Below are positions 1-7,334 of a DNA stretch of 7,852 bases, piece after piece. The stretch lies in NCBI GenBank assembly GCA_025936275.1, contig JAICTR010000120.1, positions 1 to 7,852 of the forward strand, given 5' to 3'. Position numbers and translations under genes: made by a program. This DNA comes from Burkholderiales bacterium. GTDB taxonomy: Bacteria; Pseudomonadota; Gammaproteobacteria; Burkholderiales; Usitatibacteraceae. Every line of letters begins with the position of its first letter. Position 1 is the stretch's first letter. A model generated the notes under the pieces. That model searched no databases, was not told the origin of the DNA, and was given only the letters and a program-made list of their open reading frames with translations.

Positions 1-3000
1 GAGAGCACCGCGAGGTCGAGCGGCCCGGCGCGCTTGAGCTCCTCGATCATCGCGGTGAGGCGCGCGATCGCCGGCCGGTAGTGCTCGCGCCAGCGCTCGA
101 GCATCTCCTCCGGATCCTCGCTGCCCGGCGAGAGCTGCGACACCGACGCGGTGAGCGCGCGCTGCTGGCTCGCGAGGTCGTCGCGCAGCGCGTTGCGGGC
201 GAGCGCCTGCCAGCTGGTATCGGTGGGAAGGAGCGCGATCTGGCGCGAGAACCAGCCGAGCCGCAGCTCGCCCACCAGCGCGAAATGCAGCGCCGCGAGC
301 GGCCGCACGCCCTTCGACTGCGCGATCGCGACTTCCGTCACGTCGAGCGTCGCGTAGAGCGCGTCGAGGCCGGCGATGCGCCGCGCGAGCTCCGGCGGCA
401 CGCCCTGGTCGGCGAGCGTTCGCGCCGCCTGCTCGTAGGCGGCGCGATCGGCCGCACCGAGGATCGCGGGCAGGCCGCCTTCGATCGCCGCGAGCCCGGG
501 ACGGAAGATCTCGAGCACGCGCGCGATCGGCAGGCGCTCGCGGCGCCGGCGCAGGAACCAGAGCGTCGCGCGCAGCAGGAGCCGGCCCGCATCCACGAGC
601 ATCCCGTACTGCAGCGCCGCGGGCACGCGGTTGTCGAGCGCGTCGATGGCGGCCCACAGCGGCTCGAAGCCGAAGGTGTCGCGCACGAGGATGAAGGCGC
701 GCGCCACCTCGTCGGCCGCGGCGCCGGTCTCCTCCTGCATGCGGTGCACGAAGGTGCTGCCGGTGCGGTTCACGAGGCCGTTCGCGACCACGGTGGCGAC
801 GATCTCGCGGCGCAGCGGGTGGCGCGGCATCGCCGCGGCGAACCGCTCGCGAAGCTGCGGCGGGAAGTAGCCGCCGAGCGCCTGCGAGACGTACTCGTCG
901 TCCACCAGCGGCGAGGCCGAGAGCGCGTCGAAGAGCGCCATCTTCGAATAGGCGAGGAGCACCGCGCGCTCGGGCGAGGTGAGGCCCTCCTTGGCGAGGC
1001 GCCGCTCGGCGATCTCGTCCTCCGAAGGCAGGAACTCGACTGCGCGATCGAGCCGGCCGGCCTTTTCCAGCGCGCGGATCAAAGCCGCCTGCGAATCGAG
1101 GAGCTTTTCCGCGCGCGTCGCCGAGACCGAGAGCGATTGCGTCTGGAAGTAGTTGTCGGCGAGCACCAGGCGCGCGACGTCCGGCGTCATCGCGGCGAGG
1201 AGCGCGTTGCGCTCGGCCGACGGGAGCGTGCCCTCGCGCTCCGCGATGCCCAGCAGGATCTTGATGTTCACCTCGTGGTCGGAGCAGTCGACGCCCGCCG
1301 AGTTGTCGATCGCATCGGTATTGATGCGTCCGCCCTCGCCGCCGCCGCCTTCGCGCGCGTATTCGACGCGCCCGAGCTGGGTGAAGCCGAGGTTCCCGCC
1401 CTCGCCCACCACGCGCGCGCGCAACTCCATGCCGTTCACGCGCACCGCGTCGTTCGCGCGATCGCCCACCTCCGCGTTCGACTGGTGCGCCGCCTTCACG
1501 TAGGTGCCGATGCCGCCGTTGTAGAGCAGGTCCACCGGCGCGCGCAGCACCGCGCGGATGAGCTGCGCCGGAGGAAGCTCGGCGGCATCGATCGCGAGCG
1601 CGCGCCGCACCTCCGGCGAGAGCGCGATGCTCTTCGCCGAGCGCGGGAAGACGCCGCCGCCCTTCGAGATTTTCGAGCGGTCGTAGTCGTCCCAGGAGGA
1701 GCGCGGCAGCGCGAAGAGCCGCTCGCGCTCGGCGAAGCTCGACGCGGCATCCGCATCCGGGTCGAGGAACACGTGGCGATAGTCGAACGCCGCGACGAGC
1801 CGGATGTGCGGCGAGAGCAGCATGCCGTTGCCGAACACGTCGCCCGACATGTCGCCGATGCCGACCACGGTGAAATCCTGCGACTGCGTGTCGATGCCCA
1901 TCTCGCGGAAATGGCGCTTCACGCTCTCCCACGCGCCGCGCGCGGTGATGCCCATCTTCTTGTGGTCGTAGCCGGCGCTGCCGCCGGAGGCGAACGCGTC
2001 GCCGAGCCAGAATCCGTACTCCGCGGAGATCGCGTTGGCGATGTCCGAGAAGGTCGCCGTGCCCTTGTCGGCCGCGACCACGAGGTAGGGATCGTCGGGG
2101 TCGTGGCGCACGACGTCGCGCGGCGGCACGACCTCGCCCGCGGCGAGGTTGTCGGTGACGTCGAGGAGTCCGCGCAGGAAGTCGCTGTAGCAGGCGATCC
2201 CTTCGGCGACGAACGCCTCGCGCTGCGCGGCCGGGGGCGCGGCCTTGAGCACGAAGCCGCCCTTCGAGCCCACCGGCACGATCACGGCGTTCTTCACCAT
2301 CTGCGCCTTCATGAGGCCCAGCACCTCGGTGCGGAAATCCTCCGGGCGATCGGACCAGCGCAGGCCGCCGCGCGCGACCTTGCCGCCGCGCAGGTGGATC
2401 GCCTCGAAGCGCGGTGCGTAGACCCACACCTCGAAGAGGGGTCGCGGCGCGGGCAGGTCGGGCACGCGCTCGGAGCGGAGCTTCAGCGACAGGTAGGGCT
2501 TGCGCTTGCCGCTCGCATCGCGCACCCAGTGGTTGGTGCGCACGGTGGCGTCGATCAGCGCGAGGAAGCGGCGCAGGATCCGGTCCTCGTCGGCGTTGGA
2601 GACGCCGTTCAGCGCGGCGCGGATCTCCTCGACGAGGCGCGCCACGGTCGCCTCGCGCGCGGCCCCGAGCGCCGGATCGAAGCGCGCGTGGAAGAGCGCC
2701 ACGAGCTTCGCCGCGATCGCCGCGTGCGCCGCGAGGGTCTGCTCGATGTACGCCTGGCTGAACGTGAACGCCGCCTGCTTCAGGTACTTCGCGTAGGCGC
2801 GCAGCACCACCACGTCGTCGGGCGCGAGCGCCGCCGCGGGCGTGAGGCGGTTGAACCCGTCGTTCTCGATCTCGCGCCGCGCGACGCGCACCAGCGCCTC
2901 CTCGGTCGCGGGCTTGATCGCGGCGACGTCGGCGATCGGCCGCGCGCTGCGCAGGCCGAAGTCGTGCAGGAACACACGCTCCTTGCGCGCGCCCTCGGCG

Positions 3001-4796
3001 ATCTCCCACGAAGCCTCGTCGAGCACCTCGAGCCCGAGGTTCTCCAGCACCGGCAGGCTCGCGGAGAGCGGCACCGGCGCGCCGAGGCGATACACACGCA
3101 GCCGCAGCGCGCGATCGTCGCCCGCGTCGCGGCGGTAGAGATCCACCGCGAACGGCCGCTCGGCGCCCAGCGTGCGCACGAAGGCGATGTCGCGCACCGC
3201 GGTCGGCGCGGAGACGGTGTCGCGGTAGGCGGCCGGGAACGCGTCCACGAACTCGCGCAGCAACGGACCCGCGCCCGCCTCGCCGTGCGCCTCGATGAGC
3301 GCCGCCTTGAGCGCCTCGTCCCAGCGCCGCGTCGCCTGCGAGATCTCGGCCTCGATCTGGCGCACGTCGTAATCGGGCGACTGGCGCGGGCTCGCGCGCA
3401 CCAGCACGTGCAGGCGCGCGAGCGTCGCCTCCGAGAGGTGCACCGTGAACTCGGCGCTCGCGCCCTCGAGGTGGCGGCGCAGGATCTCCTGGATCTTCAC
3501 GCGCGCGTCGGTGTTGAAGCTCTCGCGCGGGATGTAGGCGAGGCACGAGTAGAAGCGCCCGAAGACGTCGCGGCGGATGAAGACGCGCACCTTGCGCCGG
3601 TCGCCCAGGCGCAGCACGCCCATCGCGGTCTCGAGCAGCGTCTCCTCGTCCACCTGGAAGAGCTCGTCGCGCGGATAGTCCTGCAGCACCGTGAGCAGGT
3701 TCTTGTACATGTGGCTGTAGGGACGGAAGCCCGCGCGCTCGATGACGCGCGCCACCTTGCGCCGCAAGAGCGGCACCTCGCGCGGATCGGCGTGATAGGC
3801 GGACGAGGTGTACAGCCCCACGAAGCGGCGCTCGCCGATCACCTTGCCCGCGGCATCGAAGCGCTTCACGCCGATGTAGTCGAGATAGCCGGGGCGGTGC
3901 ACGGTGGCGCGCGCGTTGGCCTTGGTGAGCACCAGCAGGCGCGGCTCGCGCGCGAGGGCGCGCAGCTCGCGCGGCAGCTCGGCGAAGCTCTTCGAGAGCC
4001 CTTGCGCGGGCTCGCGCAGCACGCCGAGGCCGGAGCCCGCGACGATCCGCAGCTGGTCCTCGCCCGCGTCGCGCGCGAGCTCGTACTCGCGGTAGCCGAG
4101 GAACGTGAAATGGTGATCCGAAGCCCAGGCGAGGAACTGCGCGATCTCCGCGGTCTCCTCGCCGGCGAGGAAGGCCGGCGGCGCCGCGAGCTCGGCCGCG
4201 ATCGCATCCATGCGCGCGCGCATCGCGGTCCAGTCCTGCCACGCGACGCGCACGTCGGCGAGCACCGAGAGCAGTCCCGCGCCGAGGGCCTCCAGGCGCG
4301 AGGCGTCGATCTCGCGATCCACCTCCACGTGGATCAGCGATTCCTGCCGCGATTCGCTGCCCGGCGCGCCGAAGGCGACCAGCCGCCCGGAGTCGTCGCG
4401 TCGCGTGGAGAAAAGCGGGTGGTTGAGGAGATGCAGGGTGCAGCCCTGGCGGTTCATCTCCATCGTCACCGAATCGACGAGGAACGGCATGTCGTCGTTC
4501 ACCATCTCGATCACGGTGTGCGGGCTGGACCATCCCTCCGCCGCGCCGGACGGGTTGTAGACGCGCACGTTCGGGCGCCCGCTCTGGAAGAGCCGCGCGA
4601 GCTCGAGGTGCGCGATCGCCGCGCCGTAGAGGTCCGCGGGCGCGCGCGCCGCGAGGTCCTCGGCATCCACCTGCTCGTAGTAGCGCGCGATGAAGGCGCG
4701 CGCCTCGGCGGCGGCCGCGGCGGGAAGGCGCTCGTCGGCGATCCGCAGGACCTGCTCCAGGAGCGCCTGCTTCTGCTCGTGCGCGGGGAAATGCAT
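1..4796 (-). CDS. gdhB: NAD-specific glutamate dehydrogenase, large (about 1600-residue) bacterial type; 3' end cut by window
   Basis: This enzyme oxidatively deaminates L-glutamate to 2-oxoglutarate and ammonia with NAD+ (EC 1.4.1.2) in the cytoplasm. My reverse-strand translation is open for 1598 codons from ATG 4796 to base 3. Family members are about 1600-1650 residues, so only about a dozen C-terminal residues are missing. The N-terminal regulatory half shows DDMPFLVDSV (101-110), FLGYREYE (near 230) and a conserved VGLYTSSAYHADP stretch. The catalytic core has GGLRWSDR (810-817), GSKGGF with the presumed catalytic Lys845, AADKGTATFSD with Asp910, the nucleotide-binding stretch GIGDMSGD (979-986), NGGIGTY (1093-1099) and EGGNLGF around Asn1135. 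A long helical C-terminal region follows. No frameshift or missing key residue was seen. An in-frame TAG lies just upstream, and ATG 4796 is the first conventional start, but its own Shine-Dalgarno is weak. The gene diverges from the glutamate importer. The family call is near certain; the symbol follows Pseudomonas usage. Confidence 0.96.
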   Translation of the reverse strand, partial: MHFPAHEQKQALLEQVLRIADERLPAAAAAEARAFIARYYEQVDAEDLAARAPADLYGAAIAHLELARLFQSGRPNVRVYNPSGAAEGWSSPHTVIEMVNDDMPFLVDSVTMEMNRQGCTLHLLNHPLFSTRRDDSGRLVAFGAPGSESRQESLIHVEVDREIDASRLEALGAGLLSVLADVRVAWQDWTAMRARMDAIAAELAAPPAFLAGEETAEIAQFLAWASDHHFTFLGYREYELARDAGEDQLRIVAGSGLGVLREPAQGLSKSFAELPRELRALAREPRLLVLTKANARATVHRPGYLDYIGVKRFDAAGKVIGERRFVGLYTSSAYHADPREVPLLRRKVARVIERAGFRPYSHMYKNLLTVLQDYPRDELFQVDEETLLETAMGVLRLGDRRKVRVFIRRDVFGRFYSCLAYIPRESFNTDARVKIQEILRRHLEGASAEFTVHLSEATLARLHVLVRASPRQSPDYDVRQIEAEISQATRRWDEALKAALIEAHGEAGAGPLLREFVDAFPAAYRDTVSAPTAVRDIAFVRTLGAERPFAVDLYRRDAGDDRALRLRVYRLGAPVPLSASLPVLENLGLEVLDEASWEIAEGARKERVFLHDFGLRSARPIADVAAIKPATEEALVRVARREIENDGFNRLTPAAALAPDDVVVLRAYAKYLKQAAFTFSQAYIEQTLAAHAAIAAKLVALFHARFDPALGAAREATVARLVEEIRAALNGVSNADEDRILRRFLALIDATVRTNHWVRDASGKRKPYLSLKLRSERVPDLPAPRPLFEVWVYAPRFEAIHLRGGKVARGGLRWSDRPEDFRTEVLGLMKAQMVKNAVIVPVGSKGGFVLKAAPPAAQREAFVAEGIACYSDFLRGLLDVTDNLAAGEVVPPRDVVRHDPDDPYLVVAADKGTATFSDIANAISAEYGFWLGDAFASGGSAGYDHKKMGITARGAWESVKRHFREMGIDTQSQDFTVVGIGDMSGDVFGNGMLLSPHIRLVAAFDYRHVFLDPDADAASSFAERERLFALPRSSWDDYDRSKISKGGGVFPRSAKSIALSPEVRRALAIDAAELPPAQLIRAVLRAPVDLLYNGGIGTYVKAAHQSNAEVGDRANDAVRVNGMELRARVVGEGGNLGFTQLGRVEYAREGGGGEGGRINTDAIDNSAGVDCSDHEVNIKILLGIAEREGTLPSAERNALLAAMTPDVARLVLADNYFQTQSLSVSATRAEKLLDSQAALIRALEKAGRLDRAVEFLPSEDEIAERRLAKEGLTSPERAVLLAYSKMALFDALSASPLVDDEYVSQALGGYFPPQLRERFAAAMPRHPLRREIVATVVANGLVNRTGSTFVHRMQEETGAAADEVARAFILVRDTFGFEPLWAAIDALDNRVPAALQYGMLVDAGRLLLRATLWFLRRRRERLPIARVLEIFRPGLAAIEGGLPAILGAADRAAYEQAARTLADQGVPPELARRIAGLDALYATLDVTEVAIAQSKGVRPLAALHFALVGELRLGWFSRQIALLPTDTSWQALARNALRDDLASQQRALTASVSQLSPGSEDPEEMLERWREHYRPAIARLTAMIEELKRAGPLDLAVL

Positions 4797-4822
4797 GGCC
4801 GGGCTCGGGAACGAAACCGTTA

Positions 4823-4852
4823 TTGTCCTCCAATCGGCGGGCGGGGTATCCT
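4823..4852 (+). promoter_or_regulatory. Candidate sigma-70 promoter for gltI
   Basis: TTGTCC at 4823-4828 matches four of six bases of the -35 consensus. TATCCT at 4847-4852 matches four of six of the -10, with an 18-base spacer. Transcription would start near 4859, giving a leader of about 65 bases before gltI. It is the best pair I see in the gap, but both hexamers are imperfect, and glutamate genes can also use other sigma factors. I saw no clear sigma-54 GG/GC pair. Confidence 0.4.
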
Positions 4853-4869
4853 AGCCGCCGTAAGCGGCT
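4853..4869. repeat. Inverted repeat, 6-base arms, 5-base centre
   Basis: AGCCGC (4853-4858) and GCGGCT (4864-4869) are perfect reverse complements around CGTAA. The repeat immediately follows the candidate -10 of gltI and covers its predicted start site, a position typical of a repressor operator. It could also form a small hairpin in the leader. There is no T tract, so it is not a terminator. Short GC-rich palindromes arise easily by chance here, so function is uncertain. Confidence 0.4.
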
Positions 4870-4912
4870 CCCGCCCCACGAACGTCCAATAACGCCGCGT
4901 ACCCTTTCACTC

Positions 4913-4918
4913 AGGAGG
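4913..4918 (+). promoter_or_regulatory. Strong ribosome binding site of gltI
   Basis: A perfect AGGAGG lies 7 bases before ATG 4926, an ideal Shine-Dalgarno. It fixes the gltI start and fits a highly translated periplasmic binding protein. It contrasts with gltJ and gltL, which show no clear Shine-Dalgarno. Confidence 0.9.
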
Positions 4919-4925
4919 CTCAACC

Positions 4926-5825
4926 ATGCTTCGCCACTCCAAGGCCATCGTTGCCGCGCTCGCCTGCGCCTTCGCCACGGGCGCCCTCGCCGCAGGCACC
5001 CTCGAGAAGATCAAGTCGCAGGGCTACATCACGCTCGCCAACCGCGACGCGTCCATCCCGTTCTCCTACTACGACAACAACCAGAAGCCGATCGGCTACT
5101 CCACGGAGCTGTGCCTCAAGGCGATCGACATGATCAAGAAGAAGTACGACATGCCGAACCTCGAGGTGAAGTACCAGCTGGTCACGTCGGCAAACCGCAT
5201 TCCGCTGATCGCCAACGGCACCGCGGACCTCGAGTGCGGGTCCACCACCAACAACCTCGAGCGCGAGCAGCAGGTCGCCTTCGGCTACACGTTCTTCGTC
5301 ACCGGCAACCGCTGGATCTCCAAGAAGTCGGCGCACCTCAAGTCGCTGCAGGACCTCAAGGGCAAGACCATCGTGTCGACCGCGGGCACCTCGAACCTCA
5401 AGGAGATCACCGAGATCAACAACAAGGAGAACCTCGGGATGCACATCATCTCCGCGAACGGCCACCCCGAGGCGTTCCGGATGGTCGAGACCGGGCGCGC
5501 CGCCGCGTTCGTGATGGACGACATCCTGCTCTACAGCCTGCAGGCGAACTCGCGCAACCCGAAGGAGTTCGAGATCAGCGACGTGTCGCTCTCGCTGCAG
5601 CCCTACGGCCCGATGATGCGCAAGGGCGACGACGAGTTCAAGAAGGCGGTCGACGACGCCATCGGCGAGATCTTCAAGTCGGGCGAGATCAACAAGATCT
5701 ACCACAAGTGGTTCGAGCAGCCGGTTCCGCCCAAGGGCATCAACCTGCATGTGCCGATGAGCGCGCAGCTGAAGAAGGTCATCGCGCACCCGACCGATTC
5801 GGGCGACCCGAAGGACTACGAGTAA
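4926..5825 (+). CDS. gltI: Glutamate/aspartate ABC transporter, periplasmic substrate-binding protein GltI
   Basis: This 299-residue protein belongs to the family 3 amino-acid binding proteins (two-lobed periplasmic fold) and delivers glutamate and aspartate to the GltJK permease. E. coli GltI has about 302 residues. A Sec signal peptide is clear: basic start, hydrophobic stretch 7-21, and cleavage probably after ALA at residue 22 or one residue later. From my memory of the enterobacterial protein, its ligand contacts are Arg24, Ser72, Arg75, Ser90, Thr92 and His164 in mature numbering. With a constant offset of 16 they fall here on Arg40, Ser88, Arg91, Ser106, Thr108 and His180, all conserved. 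Asp198 in the MDD motif is the probable amino-group ligand. The ECGSTTNN motif (103-110) is typical of this subfamily. This is the first gene of gltIJKL and is followed by its own terminator. Confidence 0.96.
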   Translation: MLRHSKAIVAALACAFATGALAAGTLEKIKSQGYITLANRDASIPFSYYDNNQKPIGYSTELCLKAIDMIKKKYDMPNLEVKYQLVTSANRIPLIANGTADLECGSTTNNLEREQQVAFGYTFFVTGNRWISKKSAHLKSLQDLKGKTIVSTAGTSNLKEITEINNKENLGMHIISANGHPEAFRMVETGRAAAFVMDDILLYSLQANSRNPKEFEISDVSLSLQPYGPMMRKGDDEFKKAVDDAIGEIFKSGEINKIYHKWFEQPVPPKGINLHVPMSAQLKKVIAHPTDSGDPKDYE

Positions 5826-5839
5826 TCGCCGCGCGTGAC

Positions 5840-5869
5840 ACGGGGGACCTCGGTCCCCCGTTTTCATTT
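5840..5869 (+). terminator. Intrinsic terminator / attenuator between gltI and gltJ
   Basis: ACGGGGGACC (5840-5849) pairs perfectly with GGTCCCCCGT (5852-5861), giving a 10-base stem, or 9 bases with a CTCG loop. TTTTCATTT follows. It begins 14 bases after the gltI stop and ends before the gltJ start at 5887. Within an operon, this structure should stop most transcripts after gltI, let a fraction read through to the membrane genes, and protect the 3' end of gltI mRNA. Confidence 0.88.
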
Positions 5870-5886
5870 CCGGCGCGCCTCGCCGC

Positions 5887-6645
5887 ATGAACTACCACTG
5901 GAACTGGGCCATCCTCTTCGCGCCCGAGCCGGGCGGAAGCGGAACCTATCTCCATTATCTCTTCGTCGGCCTGGGCTGGACGCTCGCCACCGCGCTCGCC
6001 GCGTGGGCGATCGCGCTCACGATCGGCGGGATCGTCGGCACGCTGCGCACCACCGATCACCCGTGGGTGGTGCGGCTCGGCAACGGCTACGTGGAGATCT
6101 TCCGCAACGTGCCGCTGCTCGTGCAGATGTTCCTCTGGTACTTCGTGGCGCCGGAGCTCGTGCCCACGGCGGTCGGCGACTGGATCAAGCAGATGCCCCC
6201 GCCGTGGGGATCGTACGTCCCGGCGGTGCTCTGCCTGGGCCTCTACACCTCGGTGCGCATCGCCGAGCAGATGAAGGCCTCGATCCAGTCGCTGCCGCGC
6301 GGCCAGCGCTACGCCGGCACCGCGATGGGCCTCACCGCCTGGCAGGGCTACCGCTACGTGATCCTGCCGCAGGCGGTGCGCATCATCCTGCCGCCGCTCA
6401 CCTCCGAGTTCATGAACATCATCAAGAACTCGTCGGTCGCGTTCACCATCGGGCTCATGGAGCTCACCGGGCGCGCCAAGTCGATGCAGGAGTTCAGCTT
6501 CCAGGTGTTCGAGGCGTTCGCCGCGGCCACCGTGATCTACATGCTCACCAACCTGGTCGTGGTGATCGGCATGCGCTGGCTCGAGCGCAAGGTGCGCGTC
6601 CCGGGGCTCCTCGCCGCGCCCACCGCGGTGCAGGCGGCGCACTGA
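5887..6645 (+). CDS. gltJ: Glutamate/aspartate ABC transporter, inner-membrane permease GltJ
   Basis: This 252-residue permease of the HisMQ class pairs with GltK to form the transmembrane channel. E. coli GltJ is about 246 residues. The start (MNYHWNW) resembles the E. coli N-terminus. About five hydrophobic segments are visible, including roughly 25-52, 70-92, 110-125 and 212-234. FRNVPLLVQ (72-80) is the conserved signature of polar amino-acid permeases. The cytoplasmic EAA loop that contacts the ATPase runs through SLPRGQRYAGTAMGL to VILPQA (135-163). ATG 5887 has no convincing Shine-Dalgarno and lies only 25 bases after the terminator stem, so translation is probably modest. The stop codon overlaps the gltK start by one base. 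Substrate is inferred from close GltJ resemblance and the neighbouring binding protein. Confidence 0.95.
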   Translation: MNYHWNWAILFAPEPGGSGTYLHYLFVGLGWTLATALAAWAIALTIGGIVGTLRTTDHPWVVRLGNGYVEIFRNVPLLVQMFLWYFVAPELVPTAVGDWIKQMPPPWGSYVPAVLCLGLYTSVRIAEQMKASIQSLPRGQRYAGTAMGLTAWQGYRYVILPQAVRIILPPLTSEFMNIIKNSSVAFTIGLMELTGRAKSMQEFSFQVFEAFAAATVIYMLTNLVVVIGMRWLERKVRVPGLLAAPTAVQAAH

Positions 6646-7334
6646 TGGGCGGCTTCGACTGGGAGGTGATCCGCACCTCGCTGCCGTACCTCTTCAAGGT
6701 CGGCATGGTGTTCACCGTGAAGCTCACGGTGCTCGCGATGGCGGGCGGCATCTTCTTCGGCACGCTCCTCGCCATGATGCGGCTGTCGCACTTCTCGCCG
6801 CTCTCGATCCTCGCGGGCGCCTACGTGAACCTGATGCGCTCGATCCCGCTGGTGCTCGTGATCTTCTGGTTCTACTTCCTGGTGCCGCTGATCGGCGCGT
6901 GGATCCTGCGCGAGCCGCGGCCCATCCCGGTGGGCACCTTCTACTCGGCGCTCATCACGTTCACCATGTTCGAGGCGGCGTACTACTGCGAGATCATGCG
7001 CGCCGGCATCCAATCCATCGCCCGCGGGCAGGTCTGGTCGGGATACGCGCTGGGCCTCGACTACTGGCAGACGATGGGACACATCGTGCTGCCGCAGGCG
7101 TTCCGCAACATGCTGCCGGTGCTCCTCACGCAGACCATCATCCTCTTCCAGGACACCTCGCTCGTGTACGTGATCTCGGCGACCGACTTCCTCGGGGCCG
7201 CCGCGAAGATCGCCAACCGCGACTACCGCCTCGTCGAGATGTACAGCTTCGTCGCGGTGGTCTACTTCATCGTCTCCTTCGGCCTGTCGCTCGCGGTGCG
7301 CCGGCTGCAATCGAGGATCGCCGTGGTGCGCTGA
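6645..7334 (+). CDS. gltK: Glutamate/aspartate ABC transporter, inner-membrane permease GltK
   Basis: This 229-residue permease is the second HisMQ-class subunit; E. coli GltK is about 224 residues. The opening FDWEVIRTSLPYL resembles the E. coli protein. Hydrophobic segments lie near 19-45, 58-84, 97-115, 155-177 and 200-222. RSIPLV (65-70) is the counterpart of the RNVPLL signature in GltJ. The ATPase-contacting EAA loop spans EIMRAGIQSIARGQ (116-129) to IVLPQA (147-152), followed by the conserved FQDTSLVYV (168-176). The start is ATG in the TGATG overlap with the gltJ stop, which suggests translational coupling, helped at best by a partial CAGGCGG 7-13 bases upstream. The same frame stays open upstream through gltJ, but that extension shows no family similarity and is not part of the gene. 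Confidence 0.95.
   Translation: MGGFDWEVIRTSLPYLFKVGMVFTVKLTVLAMAGGIFFGTLLAMMRLSHFSPLSILAGAYVNLMRSIPLVLVIFWFYFLVPLIGAWILREPRPIPVGTFYSALITFTMFEAAYYCEIMRAGIQSIARGQVWSGYALGLDYWQTMGHIVLPQAFRNMLPVLLTQTIILFQDTSLVYVISATDFLGAAAKIANRDYRLVEMYSFVAVVYFIVSFGLSLAVRRLQSRIAVVR

Larger units (their letters stand above)
4797..4925. promoter_or_regulatory. Divergent gdhB / gltI intergenic control region
   Basis: This 129-base gap is the only space between the divergent dehydrogenase and importer genes, so it must hold the promoter of gltI and most likely that of gdhB. I see no small gene in it. It contains a candidate rightward promoter (4823-4852), a short hairpin-like inverted repeat (4853-4869), an 8-base inverted pair CGTTATTG/CAATAACG (4818-4825 and 4887-4894) and the gltI ribosome binding site. 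On the minus strand, TAGGAT (4853-4848) could be a -10 for gdhB, but I find no convincing -35 at the right distance. Its role as a control region follows from layout; the individual sites are inferred. Confidence 0.75.

Noticed and set aside
4853..4869. Palindrome as a terminator for gdhB or gltI
   Set aside because: It lies upstream of both genes and has no T tract on either strand.
81..4892. 1603-codon plus-strand open frame as a protein gene
   Set aside because: It is antisense to gdhB, whose translation shows continuous family motifs from end to end. The plus-strand product is compositionally biased with no domain, and its openness is explained by missing TTA/CTA/TCA codons in gdhB.
4926..4970. 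Lipoprotein signal with Cys14 in GltI
   Set aside because: The residues before Cys14 (Ala-Leu-Ala) do not fit a normal lipobox, and the hydrophobic stretch continues past it to a good ALA signal-peptidase I site at residues 20-22.
4920..5888. 322-residue minus-strand frame opposite gltI, and similar minus-strand frames at 5779-6642, 6537-7310 and 7262-7848
   Set aside because: All lie antisense to well-supported importer genes, are rich in Arg/His/Val/Glu from GC-biased codons, and show no domain.
4823..5890. 355-residue plus-strand frame over gltI
   Set aside because: It is a shifted frame of gltI. The 4926 frame has a signal peptide, an ideal ribosome binding site and all ligand-binding residues.
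5835..7334. 499-residue plus-strand protein covering gltJ and gltK
   Set aside because: Only the last 229 residues (from 6645) are GltK. The upstream part is gltJ read in the wrong frame, giving Arg/His/Ala-rich nonsense.
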